Assembly (NCBI RefSeq): GCF_900187135.1
Contig: NZ_LT906443.1
Span: 2,046,001-2,110,000 of the forward strand
Direction: 5' to 3'
Length of the DNA: 64,000 nucleotides
Source: Corynebacterium ulcerans
GTDB lineage: Bacteria > Actinomycetota > Actinomycetes > Mycobacteriales > Mycobacteriaceae
Part shown: piece after piece, positions 25,856-34,560 of the stretch
Layout: the number at the start of each line of letters is the position of its first letter
Numbering within the stretch: position 1 is the first letter of the stretch
Position numbers and translations under genes: made by a program
Notes under the pieces: generated by a model
Told to the model about the DNA's origin: nothing
Databases searched by the model: none
Seen by the model: only the letters and a program-made list of their open reading frames with translations

Positions 25856-27232
25856 ATGCGTACCCGTGAATCGGTGACCAAGGTCATCAAGGCTTATGAC
25901 GTGCGAGGTGTAGTCGGCGTTGACATCGATGCTGATTTCATCCGCGAGGTAGGCTCGGCTTTTGGCCATCTGATGCGTAACGAGGGCGCTACTAAAGTCG
26001 CCGTAGGCCACGACATGCGGCCATCGTCACCCGAGCTCACCCAAGCCTTCGCAGACGGGGTTACCGCGCAAGGCGTTGATGTGATTGCGCTGGGACTCAC
26101 CTCAACGGACCAGCTGTACTACGCTTCTGGCGTTATGGACTGCCCTGGTGCGATGTTCACCGCATCCCACAACCCAGCCGAATATAACGGCATCAAGATG
26201 TGCCGCTCTGGTGCGCGTCCTGTGGGGCAAGAAACAGGTTTGGGCACGATCATTGACATGTTGGTGGAAGGCGTTCCTGCTTATGACGGTGAACCCGGCA
26301 CCATCACGCAGAAAGACACCCTCGCGGATTATGGTTCCTTCCTTCGCGACTTGGTAGACCTCTCCGGTATTCGTCCGCTCGTTGTTGCCGTGGATGCAGC
26401 AAACGGTATGGGGGGACACACTGTTCCTGAGGTTTTTGCAGGGCTCCCGCTGGATGTGAAGCCTCTCTACTTTGAGCTAGACGGAACGTTCCCTAACCAT
26501 GAGGCCAACCCGCTCGATCCCAAGAACCTTGTAGATCTGCAAAAGTTCACCCCAGAGGTAAAAGCAGACATTGGTCTAGCTTTTGACGGCGACGCAGATC
26601 GCTGTTTTGTGGTTGACGAGAATGGCGATCCGGTGAGCCCCTCGGCTATTTGCGCCATCGTTGCGGAACGCTACCTCGCACAGCGTCCAGGAAGCACAAT
26701 CATCCATAACCTGATCACCTCCAAGACCGTGCCAGAGGTCATTGCAGAAAATGGCGGCGTCGCCGTACGTACGCGGGTGGGGCATTCCTTTATCAAGGCA
26801 CAAATGGCGGAACACGGTGCTGCCTTCGGTGGCGAGCACTCCGCTCACTACTATTTCTCTGAATTCTTCAACGCCGATTCTGGAATCCTTGCGGCAATGC
26901 ACGTGTTGGCGGCTCTGGGCGGACAAGATAAACCGTTGTCAGAGCTGATGGCAGAGTATTCTCGATACGAGGCATCGGGTGAGATTAACTCGCGTTTGGC
27001 TAGCGCTGAGGCACAGGCTGAGCGTACGCAAGCCGTACTTGATGCTTTTGCGGATCGCACTGAAAGCGTTGATCGTCTCGACGGCGTCACGGTGGAGCTC
27101 AAGGACACCAAGGCATGGTTTAACGTCCGTGCTTCCAACACGGAACCGCTTCTGCGCCTGAACGTTGAAGCTCCTACTGCGGAAGAAGTGGATGCCCTAG
27201 TTACTGAAATTCTTGGGGTTATTCGCGCGTAA
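25856..27232 (+). CDS. manB: Phosphomannomutase/phosphoglucomutase
   Basis: A 458-residue alpha-D-phosphohexomutase interconverting mannose-6-phosphate and mannose-1-phosphate. Domain 1 carries the catalytic serine in TASHNPAEYNG; domain 2 has the metal loop DGDADRC; domain 3 has the sugar-binding GGEHSAHYYF; domain 4 has the phosphate loop RASNTEPLLR. AAAGGTGGG precedes the ATG. It links the isomerase (28448-29605) to the guanylyltransferase (22707-23795) for GDP-mannose. The name manB/pmmA is used for this gene in related species. Confidence 0.95.
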   Translation: MRTRESVTKVIKAYDVRGVVGVDIDADFIREVGSAFGHLMRNEGATKVAVGHDMRPSSPELTQAFADGVTAQGVDVIALGLTSTDQLYYASGVMDCPGAMFTASHNPAEYNGIKMCRSGARPVGQETGLGTIIDMLVEGVPAYDGEPGTITQKDTLADYGSFLRDLVDLSGIRPLVVAVDAANGMGGHTVPEVFAGLPLDVKPLYFELDGTFPNHEANPLDPKNLVDLQKFTPEVKADIGLAFDGDADRCFVVDENGDPVSPSAICAIVAERYLAQRPGSTIIHNLITSKTVPEVIAENGGVAVRTRVGHSFIKAQMAEHGAAFGGEHSAHYYFSEFFNADSGILAAMHVLAALGGQDKPLSELMAEYSRYEASGEINSRLASAEAQAERTQAVLDAFADRTESVDRLDGVTVELKDTKAWFNVRASNTEPLLRLNVEAPTAEEVDALVTEILGVIRA

Positions 27233-27294
27233 TAAGCTCTAACAAGAGGATCCTAAGCAGTAACTTTTCCTTAGCTTTGTACTGTGAGCATCTG

Positions 27295-27339
27295 ACTCCC
27301 AGGGAACATGCAGCCATGTATGGCGCTATCCCCGGGAGT
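27295..27339 (+). terminator. Terminator after phosphomannomutase
   Basis: ACTCCCAGGG (27295-27304) and CCCCGGGAGT (27330-27339) form a 10-bp stem with one mismatch, followed by TTTTTG. It separates the mutase gene from the SIS-domain gene downstream. Confidence 0.65.
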
Positions 27340-27405
27340 TTTTGCGTATTTTGTTAAGGGCTGCGCAGAATGTGCCTTCCGGTTTAGACCTACAATTGGA
27401 AGGAA

Positions 27406-28392
27406 ATGCATACACAGGAGATGTTCCGCGAGAGCGATGCTGCCGTTATACCCAGTCATTCCTATGACCCAGAAGCCGTGGCATTTTACGATATAGCGCA
27501 TGAAGGCGCGCAGCTACGAGTGGTTGCAGAGTTTGTTCGCTCCGGCGGGCTTGATGCTGTGCAAGGAACTCAACCACGAAGCCTCGTTGTAGTGACCACA
27601 GAGGCAATTGCTACGTACTCAGCGCAGGCGGCTATAGCTTTACATGCTCCGCTGAAGGTTCCCGTCACCGTTACCTCAGAATTACCGCGTTACGTGGGAC
27701 CTCTGGACATCGTGATTATTGCTACTGAGCGTTCTTCCTCGGAGCACCTATCTCAGGCTCTCATTACTGCGGAACGTCGAGGCTGCACAGTAATCCTTGT
27801 TAGCGCTGCAGAGGGGATGCTTCACGACGACGCTAGCCAAGACACAGCCGTTGTACCGGTTCTTCCTCTGGCGCAGGGACCAAGCCCTCTTCGCGTTATC
27901 GCCGTAGCGATGGCAGTGCTGGGGTTGCTTGACCACGATGCAGAAGGAACTGCTCGTGCTTTGGAGGAATATGCCTCTTGCGTGGACACGGAGATTCTAC
28001 AGTGCTCGCCAGAACGCGATGAGGACACCAATAGAGCGCGTCAGCTAGCTCAGATAACCGGACACATCATTCATACCGGTGCCACCGCCCCTGCTGTGGC
28101 AGTGGCCAATCTCATAGCTGTGTTATGGACTAGTTATGGGAAAGAATCGATGAGTCTTCCCGTCGCGGAACTTGGGGCTGCCCTGGGGCGTTTCTCATAT
28201 GCACCTAAAGACATATTTTTTGATCCTGACGTGGATAAAGCTCCCGCGGGACAAAACGTGACAACGATTGCGTGGTGCGAACCCGAACAGAATGCGTGGG
28301 AGCGGACAGAGTTTGTCGACGCTGGACTCATGGGCACTCCACTGCGGATGATCGCTCGAGGCTTCGCGGCGACTGCCTTTCTATCGAGTTAA
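27406..28392 (+). CDS. TobH/Rv3256c-like SIS-domain protein, phosphosugar isomerase-like
   Basis: A 328-residue protein with two sugar-isomerase-like halves: SLVVVTTEAIATYSAQAAI..., and the glucose/mannose isomerase-like segment VDIVIIATERSSSEHLSQAL (here PLDIVIIATERSSSEHLSQA). It corresponds to the conserved gene between pmmA and manA in Mycobacterium. The family name TobH comes from an aminoglycoside cluster, but the role here is unknown, possibly in mannose-phosphate handling. GGAAGGAA abuts the ATG, and a TACAAT hexamer lies nine bases upstream, so a leaderless start is possible. manA follows after 55 bp. Confidence 0.72.
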   Translation: MHTQEMFRESDAAVIPSHSYDPEAVAFYDIAHEGAQLRVVAEFVRSGGLDAVQGTQPRSLVVVTTEAIATYSAQAAIALHAPLKVPVTVTSELPRYVGPLDIVIIATERSSSEHLSQALITAERRGCTVILVSAAEGMLHDDASQDTAVVPVLPLAQGPSPLRVIAVAMAVLGLLDHDAEGTARALEEYASCVDTEILQCSPERDEDTNRARQLAQITGHIIHTGATAPAVAVANLIAVLWTSYGKESMSLPVAELGAALGRFSYAPKDIFFDPDVDKAPAGQNVTTIAWCEPEQNAWERTEFVDAGLMGTPLRMIARGFAATAFLSS

Positions 28393-28447
28393 CAAGTATT
28401 CTCTTACATCGGTGCCAAGACTGGTACGGAATATCGGAAGGAATGAC

Positions 28448-29605
28448 ATGCAGTTGCTGTCCCCAAGTGCGCAGGCCTATGCCTGGGGCTCTAGGACACT
28501 CATCCAAAAACTTAGAGGCGAAGAGCAAGGAACCAGCCCAATCGCTGAACTTTGGTATGGTGCCCATCCGGGCGGGCCATCGCAGATCGGTGATGAGTCC
28601 CTCGCCGAGCACATCGCCGCCGCTCCTGAGCAACAGCTTGGGCATCGCGTGCACAGTGAATTTGGAGAGAGGCTTCCATTCCTCCTGAAAATCCTGGCAG
28701 CGGATCAGCCGCTATCTTTGCAGGCCCATCCTTCGTTGGAGCAAGCTCAGGAAGGATTTGCTCGGGACAACGAGCAGGGAATTCAGCTTGGGGCTCATAA
28801 TCGGAATTACAAGGACGATAACCACAAGCCTGAGTTGCTGATCGCCTTGACCGAGTTTCATGCGATGGCAGGATTCCGTCCATTGGCTAAGACCCTGGAG
28901 ATGCTGCGATTCCTCGACTGTGAGGAACTAGAGCGCTACATTGCGATGGTCGTGGATAATCCGCTCAAGGAATCCGATAATCTGCGCGCGCTGTTTACTA
29001 CATGGATCACGATCCCCACTGCTCATCGCCGCGGTCTCATCGCCGCGGTAGTGGCTTCTGCGAAAGAAAAAGCAGACACTGCCCCGGAGTGGATGAGCGC
29101 TGCACTGAAGAATATCGTGTTGCTCAATGAGCAGTATCCCGGAGACGTGGGAGTATTGGGCGCAATCCTGCTCAATTATGTTGTTCTCCAACCCGGGGAG
29201 GCTATTTACCTCGATGCAGGTAACTTGCACGCTTATGTTCGAGGCCTTGGCGTGGAGATCATGGCAAACTCCGACAATGTTCTGCGTGGCGGGTTGACGT
29301 CCAAACACGTTGACGTGCCGGAGCTCGTGCGAGTGCTGAAGTTTTCCTCTTTAGAAGACCCCATTGTGGAGGCAGAATCTGGAGTTTATCCAGTGCCTAT
29401 TAACGAGTTTGCTATCAAGCGATTTGACCTTGATAACACCGCAGAGAAGATCGCTCACGACGGCCCTGCCATCCTTTTGTGCACGGCCGGAATGGTGGAA
29501 GTCGACGGAGTGGTCCTAGGGCCAACTCAAGCGCTGTGGCTTTCTGCAGCTGATGCTGAGGTAGAGGCGCGCGGACAGGGCCAGCTTTTTGTAGCTACCG
29601 TGTGA
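28448..29605 (+). CDS. manA: Mannose-6-phosphate isomerase, class I
   Basis: A 385-residue zinc enzyme converting fructose-6-phosphate to mannose-6-phosphate, feeding GDP-mannose synthesis or mannose catabolism. It has AYAWGSRTLI, the QAHPS zinc-binding motif, KPELLIALTEF, and YLDAGNLHAYVRGLGVEIMANSDNVLRGGLT-type cupin core (given here from its key residues H and E). I chose the ATG at 28448, which has GGAAGGAA seven bases upstream; the frame opens 12 codons earlier without such a site. A 13-bp terminator hairpin follows. Confidence 0.96.
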   Translation: MQLLSPSAQAYAWGSRTLIQKLRGEEQGTSPIAELWYGAHPGGPSQIGDESLAEHIAAAPEQQLGHRVHSEFGERLPFLLKILAADQPLSLQAHPSLEQAQEGFARDNEQGIQLGAHNRNYKDDNHKPELLIALTEFHAMAGFRPLAKTLEMLRFLDCEELERYIAMVVDNPLKESDNLRALFTTWITIPTAHRRGLIAAVVASAKEKADTAPEWMSAALKNIVLLNEQYPGDVGVLGAILLNYVVLQPGEAIYLDAGNLHAYVRGLGVEIMANSDNVLRGGLTSKHVDVPELVRVLKFSSLEDPIVEAESGVYPVPINEFAIKRFDLDNTAEKIAHDGPAILLCTAGMVEVDGVVLGPTQALWLSAADAEVEARGQGQLFVATV

Positions 29606-29630
29606 CCTGATTTTTAGCACGATACGAATA

Positions 29631-29664
29631 AAGAGGGAGCAGCACGTGCAAGCTGCTCCCTCTT
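29631..29664. terminator. Bidirectional terminator between convergent genes
   Basis: AAGAGGGAGCAGC (29631-29643) pairs exactly with GCTGCTCCCTCTT (29652-29664), a 13-bp stem with an 8-nt loop, lying between manA and the convergent Pro/Ser-rich membrane-protein gene. Confidence 0.85.
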
Positions 29665-29678
29665 AACAATTATCTGTT

Positions 29679-30455
29679 TTAAGGCTGCGGAACCGGTGCT
29701 TTTTCTGCGGTCTGGACTGGCGCGGCAGGCTTAGGTTCAGCTTCTTGTGGCGCAGTAGTGCGAGGCTGCGCATGCGGGTTAAGAAGAGTTCCCGCAGAGC
29801 TCAGCGCTTTGCGCACGGTGGAAGGGTCCACCAAAGGGGCAGTGGGCTCTGTGATGATTTCCGTGGGAGCTGGGCTTGGTTCCGCCGAAGTGCTGCTTAT
29901 GCTTTGGTCCGGCTTCTCCGAAGACTGTCCTGGACTGGAAGAAGACCCCTCTACTACCGGGGGAATAGAGGTAGGCGGCTGAGAGCTTTGGCTTTGCGAA
30001 GTCTCTTCTTCAGGCTCGTGGATAACAACAGGTGAGTCTGTCTCTGGAATCACAGTTGTTGTCTGCGGTTGTGGGGTTGAGGGGGCAGAGACCGTGGTGG
30101 TCGGGGTAATTGCCTTTCCTCCGGTTCCCACATGAGCATTGGGTGGCATGAGAGGGTCGTGACGTACCTGAGGAGCACGGTTAGGGGCTACTGGGTAGGG
30201 CGTATGAACAGCGTAGGAGTCGTCTTGAGGCGATGAAGCTGCTGGAGCCTGGGTGCTGCTTGGCGCCTGAGGTACGGCACTGGAGGAAGACGTTACTGCG
30301 GCTTCTTCCAATTTTTGTGGGCCAGCATCAGAGACTGTATTTGATGCAATGGTCTGGGGGCTTCCGAGCTTCCAAACCAAGATACCGATGGCAACAGCTA
30401 GCGTGGTGCCGGCAGCAATGAACAATAGAAACCGGCGGGTGTAAGTGTTGTCCAC
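29679..30455 (-). CDS. Single-span membrane protein with long Pro/Ser/Thr-rich extracellular region
   Basis: About 258 residues. The best start is GTG at 30455 (VDNTYTRRFLLF), preceded by GAGAGGAGC; the longer upstream reading has no ribosome site. One membrane segment (about residues 8-27, FLLFIAAGTTLAVAIGILVW) follows a short basic N-terminus, so the rest is outside. The remainder is low-complexity Pro, Ser, Thr and Glu, probably an extended wall-spanning domain that might be glycosylated. No catalytic domain is recognisable. I do not know the family. Confidence 0.68.
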   Translation of the reverse strand: MDNTYTRRFLLFIAAGTTLAVAIGILVWKLGSPQTIASNTVSDAGPQKLEEAAVTSSSSAVPQAPSSTQAPAASSPQDDSYAVHTPYPVAPNRAPQVRHDPLMPPNAHVGTGGKAITPTTTVSAPSTPQPQTTTVIPETDSPVVIHEPEEETSQSQSSQPPTSIPPVVEGSSSSPGQSSEKPDQSISSTSAEPSPAPTEIITEPTAPLVDPSTVRKALSSAGTLLNPHAQPRTTAPQEAEPKPAAPVQTAEKAPVPQP

Positions 30456-31113
30456 GTCGGCTCCTCTCAACGTCGTAATGGATGTCGTACGTCGGCATCG
30501 TGGTGTGTGGGTTCTCTCTATATCGTTCGTTAGTAGGGGGGGCGGCTCTTCGTCAGCCCGCTCAAGAACGATGCGAGAAATCCAATCACGATTTGATAAC
30601 AAAAACGACCGTAGCATACCTTTTAGCACTCTGTAACCTGAGCGTGATCTGGGCGGTGCTGGTGTTTGCAAAAAGGACGCGCCAGGAGGATCGCCAGCAA
30701 AAGAAGATCATAGGTATCCATGAGAGCTCTTCTTGCAGATGAAAATAAGTTTTTTGATCGTTATTTGATGAACGTCGTAATGATTAGGAGTATCAGTTAT
30801 TCCTATAGGGAAAATCATAAAATAAGTTTTTGTGAGCCAGTAGCGGCTGCCTTCGTGGAGGTGTAATAAAAGAGGTACGTACGTGATCGAAAGCTGCGGC
30901 GAACCCTTGATTGAGATGCCTGTCAAAGATTGCGATGTTCCTTTTGGTATGTATCGGGAGTCTCCGGCGTCTTTCCCTGCGGTGCTGTGCCAAATCTGAC
31001 AGGAGGGGCGGTTTAAAATCTCGAATGTCCATTGAATAGAGTTAGCTCAGCGATGACTCGTCGATGCGCCGGATAATTTGGTTAAAAATAAAATGTAGTG
31101 AAAGGAATAACCC
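30456..31113. other. Gene-poor region between the membrane protein and DUF4259 genes
   Basis: About 660 bp. The longest plausible small frame is 30883-30999 (plus strand), listed separately. Other frames overlap and lack ribosome sites. The part just before 31114 carries a good ribosome site for the DUF4259 gene. No repeats were seen. Confidence 0.45.
30883..30999 (+). CDS. Possible 38-codon gene or gene remnant
   Basis: A GTG with AGAGGT eight bases upstream opens a 38-residue frame reading VIESCGEPLIEMPVKD at its start and ending PAVLCQI. The GEPLIEMP part faintly recalls the N-terminus of D-Ala-D-Ala dipeptidase-type (VanX-like) proteins, so this may be a decayed gene start. Coding status is not established. 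Confidence 0.25.
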   Translation: MIESCGEPLIEMPVKDCDVPFGMYRESPASFPAVLCQI

Positions 31114-31467
31114 ATGAGCACCTGGGAGAGTGAGATTTTCTCTGAGGAAGTTAACGTTGATTTTCTCGACGAGCTGAACGATCTAGACGGCGATGACGTC
31201 GTAGAAGCTGTGCGCGATGCCTGTGTTTTAGCAACGGGAACAGGTCGAGTTTCTGAAGACGAGCAGCTTAACGGCCTGGCTGCGGCAACGATTGCTGCTA
31301 TTTGGGCAGGAGCACCTTTTAGCGACGGCGACTTGGTGGGTGCCTATCCCTTTATCCGGGAATATATTGGGGAAGGCGATGAGGCTTTGCACGAATCTGC
31401 AAGCAAGCTGCTAGAAGAGGCCGATACAGAAGAAGACCTTGAGGCTTTCCTAGAGGCTTTGAGCTAA
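31114..31467 (+). CDS. DUF4259 family protein
   Basis: A 117-residue acidic protein with the DUF4259 pattern: MSTWESEIFSEEVNVDFLDEL at the start (Trp and acidic run), a helical middle (LAAATIAAIWAG) and an acidic helical end. AAGGAATAACCC precedes the ATG. These proteins are often found near toxin-immunity loci or as orphans and their role is unknown. It is a monocistron here, upstream of sahH. Confidence 0.75.
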   Translation: MSTWESEIFSEEVNVDFLDELNDLDGDDVVEAVRDACVLATGTGRVSEDEQLNGLAAATIAAIWAGAPFSDGDLVGAYPFIREYIGEGDEALHESASKLLEEADTEEDLEAFLEALS

Positions 31468-31521
31468 TCCAGGGTGGCACTTTTGGCCAGCGTGCGGTTA
31501 TAAGAAGTGTTGTTGGGGGAG

Positions 31522-31539
31522 GGGGCGTCGTAACGCCCC
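31522..31539. other. Perfect 7-bp hairpin upstream of sahH
   Basis: GGGGCGT (31522-31528), a CGTA loop, and ACGCCCC (31533-31539). It lies 55 bp after the DUF4259 stop and about 115 bp before sahH. No U-tract follows, so it is not a clear intrinsic terminator. It could be a partial terminator or part of the sahH leader; I do not see the conserved sequence of an SAH riboswitch. Confidence 0.4.
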
Positions 31540-31654
31540 ATCTACACACGCATTATGAAAGACTTCTAGGAAAACACCACTGGGAATGTCGTCGGATACG
31601 TTGATAGAGCTTCGATGTATTAGGCGCGCGGCACTTGTGAGAAGGAATACTTAA

Positions 31655-33094
31655 ATGACCTCTTTTGATTTCAAGGTGAAAGATTTAAGCCTCGCGGAAG
31701 CAGGCCGCCACCAAATCCGTCTCGCAGAGCACGAGATGCCCGGTTTGATGCAGCTGCGGGAAGAATACCGCGAAGAGCAGCCGCTCGCCGGTGCACGGAT
31801 TACCGGTTCAATCCACATGACGGTTCAGACGGCTGTGCTGATCGAGACGCTCGTGGCACTGGGGGCGGAAGTACGCTGGGCATCGTGCAACATTTTTTCC
31901 ACACAAGATGAGGCAGCAGCTGCAGTTGTGGTTGGGCCCGAGGGAACTGTAGATAACCCACAGGGTGTTCCGGTTTTCGCCTGGAAGGGCGAGACACTCC
32001 AAGAATACTGGGATTGCGTGCACAAAATTTTTGCATGGCCGGGTGAACAGCTTCCCAATATGATCCTGGATGATGGGGGAGACGCAACCATGGCGGTCAT
32101 CCGCGGCCGCCAGTATGAGCAGGCCGGCGTTGTGCCGCCGAGCGAGGAAGGTGACTCCGACGAGTATCAGGCGTTCCTGGAAATGCTGCGGGCAACGCTG
32201 GAATCAGATCCTGGCATGTGGACGGCTATCGCATCATCTGTGAAAGGCGTCACCGAGGAAACCACGACAGGTGTGCATAGGTTGTATCACTTTGCAGAAG
32301 AAGGCGTGCTGCCCTTCCCTGCAATGAACGTTAACGACGCCGTGACCAAGTCCAAGTTTGATAACAAGTACGGCACGCGCCATTCGCTTATCGACGGCAT
32401 CAATCGCGCCACCGACATGCTGATGGGCGGCAAGAATGTCTTGATTTGTGGCTATGGCGACGTGGGCAAAGGCTGCGCAGAGGCAATGGCTGGTCAGGGC
32501 GCTCGCGTAAAAGTCACAGAAGCTGATCCGATTAATGCTCTTCAGGCGCTGATGGACGGATTCTCTGTGGTCACAGTGGATCAAGCCATCTCTGAAGCAG
32601 ACATCGTGATCACTGCGACAGGGAATATGGGCATCATTTCCTTCGATCACATGCTGAAGATGAAGGATCATGCGGTTCTTGGCAACATCGGCCACTTTGA
32701 TAATGAGATAGACATGGCCTCGCTATTGCACCGCAACGACGTCTCGCGCGTGACAATTAAGCCGCAGGTTGATGAGTTCACGCTGCCCAATGGCAACGCA
32801 ATCATCGTGCTGTCAGAAGGACGCCTCTTGAATCTAGGCAACGCCACTGGGCACCCCAGCTTTGTGATGTCCACGTCCTTTGCAGACCAGACTATTGCTC
32901 AAATAGAGCTTTTCCGCAACGATGGCCGCTACCGCAATGAGGTCTACCGCCTGCCCAAGATCTTGGACGAGAAGGTAGCCCGAATCCATGTTGAGGCTTT
33001 GGGCGGACGTATCACTGAGTTGACCAAAGAACAAGCGGAATACATAGGCGTGGATGTCGCGGGACCTTATAAGCCGGAGCACTACCGTTACTAA
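31655..33094 (+). CDS. sahH: Adenosylhomocysteinase (S-adenosylhomocysteine hydrolase)
   Basis: A 479-residue NAD-dependent enzyme that splits S-adenosylhomocysteine into homocysteine and adenosine in the methyl cycle. The NAD-binding loop [20 protein letters not shown] (residues about 265-284), the substrate region [13 protein letters not shown], and the conserved C-terminal PYKPEHYRY are present. The length, including the insertion typical of bacterial and plant-type enzymes, is normal. AAGGA precedes the ATG. tmk overlaps its stop codon by one base (TAATG). Confidence 0.97.
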   Translation: MTSFDFKVKDLSLAEAGRHQIRLAEHEMPGLMQLREEYREEQPLAGARITGSIHMTVQTAVLIETLVALGAEVRWASCNIFSTQDEAAAAVVVGPEGTVDNPQGVPVFAWKGETLQEYWDCVHKIFAWPGEQLPNMILDDGGDATMAVIRGRQYEQAGVVPPSEEGDSDEYQAFLEMLRATLESDPGMWTAIASSVKGVTEETTTGVHRLYHFAEEGVLPFPAMNVNDAVTKSKFDNKYGTRHSLIDGINRATDMLMGGKNVLICGYGDVGKGCAEAMAGQGARVKVTEADPINALQALMDGFSVVTVDQAISEADIVITATGNMGIISFDHMLKMKDHAVLGNIGHFDNEIDMASLLHRNDVSRVTIKPQVDEFTLPNGNAIIVLSEGRLLNLGNATGHPSFVMSTSFADQTIAQIELFRNDGRYRNEVYRLPKILDEKVARIHVEALGGRITELTKEQAEYIGVDVAGPYKPEHYRY

Positions 33095-33717
33095 TGATTA
33101 TTGCTATTGAAGGAATCGACGGCGCGGGCAAGAATACGCTGGTCCGCGCCCTCGTCGAAAAGCTTGATGCACGAGTTTTAGGTTTTCCACGCTACCAAGA
33201 CTCCGTTCACGCTCAGCTCGCGCAAAAGGCCCTGTACCAGGAAATGGGCGATGTTAGCGACTCCATCTATGCTATGGCACTGCTCTTTGCGCTGGATCGC
33301 AGGGAGATAGCGGAGGAGCTTCAGGCGTATAAGGGGAGCAAAGACATTATCTTGCTCGATAGGTATGTGGCCTCCAATGCTGCGTATTCGGCCGCCCGTG
33401 CGCAGGACTGGAACCTGGTGACATGGGTTTCTGACCTTGAGTTTGGGGAGTTTGGGCTTCCTACCCCCGATATACAAGTGCTTCTGAACACCTCGCCTGA
33501 AGTAGCGGCCCAGCGCGCTGCACAGCGGGAGGAACAGGACGAGGATCGTTCTCGGGACTGCTATGAAACTAACGACAGCCTGCAGATTCGTACCTCAGAT
33601 GCGTACGCCAGATTGGCGGAGGAAGAGCGATTTTCCCCTTGGATTGTGGCGCAGTCGGGAGACTCTGTCGATGATGTCGCGCTCAGGATTATCCAAACCC
33701 TGGGTACGATGAAATGA
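33094..33717 (+). CDS. tmk: Thymidylate kinase
   Basis: A 207-residue kinase phosphorylating dTMP to dTDP. The P-loop is EGIDGAGKNTL, with Asn after Lys where Ser or Thr is usual, as in corynebacterial and mycobacterial TMPK-like proteins; DRYVASNAAYSAA is the DRY/S dTMP-binding motif. The start codon shares a base with the sahH stop (TAATG), so translation is coupled. mtrA follows after a region with its own promoter. Confidence 0.93.
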   Translation: MIIAIEGIDGAGKNTLVRALVEKLDARVLGFPRYQDSVHAQLAQKALYQEMGDVSDSIYAMALLFALDRREIAEELQAYKGSKDIILLDRYVASNAAYSAARAQDWNLVTWVSDLEFGEFGLPTPDIQVLLNTSPEVAAQRAAQREEQDEDRSRDCYETNDSLQIRTSDAYARLAEEERFSPWIVAQSGDSVDDVALRIIQTLGTMK

Positions 33718-33853
33718 GTTAGTTTTAAAATCATTATGGAAACCCGCTAGGCGGGATGTGACCTTCTTCTGGCGCTCCTGTGTGAGCAAAGCTCGCACAT
33801 AGGGGCGACGGCGGTGGGTATTCCGCGCTTGTTTGAGGAAGGACTTCAGGCAG

Positions 33854-34531
33854 ATGCCCCAGAAGATTCTCGTCGTTGATGACGATCCAGCGATCTCTGA
33901 GATGCTTACGATCGTGCTGGAAGCTGAAGGTTTTAATACCGTGGCTGTCACCGATGGTGCGCTAGCAGTAGACACCTTTAATCGGGAAGAACCCGATCTC
34001 GTTCTTCTGGACCTCATGCTTCCGGGCATGAACGGCATCGATATTTGCCGTTTGATCCGCCAGAACTCGACGGTGCCCATAGTGATGCTCACAGCCAAAA
34101 CGGACACGGTTGATGTGGTGTTGGGGCTGGAAACTGGCGCGGATGATTACATCACTAAGCCTTTTAAACCCAAGGAGCTTATTGCTCGCTTGCGGGCACG
34201 GCTGCGTCGTACCGATGATGCACCCACGGATGTTATCGAGATCAGTGATCTTGCCATCGACGTCCCAGGCCACGTGGTAAGTCGCGGTCGAGAAATTATC
34301 CAGCTCACACCGCTGGAGTTTGATTTGCTTCTTGAGCTGGCCAGTAAGCCCGGTCAAGTGTTTACCCGTGAAGAATTACTGCAAAAAGTGTGGGGATACC
34401 GGAACGCGTCGGATACTCGCTTGGTCAACGTCCACGTGCAGCGTTTGCGCGCAAAAATTGAGAAGGATCCGGAAAATCCTCAGATTGTGCTCACCGTCCG
34501 AGGCGTCGGATATAAGACTGGGCAGGAGTAA
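33854..34531 (+). CDS. mtrA: MtrA response regulator
   Basis: A 225-residue OmpR-type regulator. The receiver domain has acidic pocket DDD at residues 9-11, the phosphoacceptor Asp53 (in LLDLMLPGMNG), Thr (TAKT) and Lys (KPF); a winged-helix DNA-binding domain follows (LTPLEFDLLLELA, then DTRLVNVHVQRLRAKIE). The start used gives MPQKILVVDDD, matching C. glutamicum MtrA; the ribosome site GAGGAAGGA lies about 12 bases upstream. MtrAB controls osmotic response, cell-wall metabolism and chromosome-linked cell division. The order mtrA-mtrB-lpqB is conserved. Confidence 0.97.
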   Translation: MPQKILVVDDDPAISEMLTIVLEAEGFNTVAVTDGALAVDTFNREEPDLVLLDLMLPGMNGIDICRLIRQNSTVPIVMLTAKTDTVDVVLGLETGADDYITKPFKPKELIARLRARLRRTDDAPTDVIEISDLAIDVPGHVVSRGREIIQLTPLEFDLLLELASKPGQVFTREELLQKVWGYRNASDTRLVNVHVQRLRAKIEKDPENPQIVLTVRGVGYKTGQE

Positions 34532-34560
34532 GTTCTATTTCTGCGTATGGCCTGAAACGG

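Noticed and set aside
30456..30671. N-terminal extension of the Pro/Ser-rich membrane protein
   Set aside because: The extra 72 residues are not hydrophobic or conserved-looking and a good ribosome site stands before the GTG at 30455.
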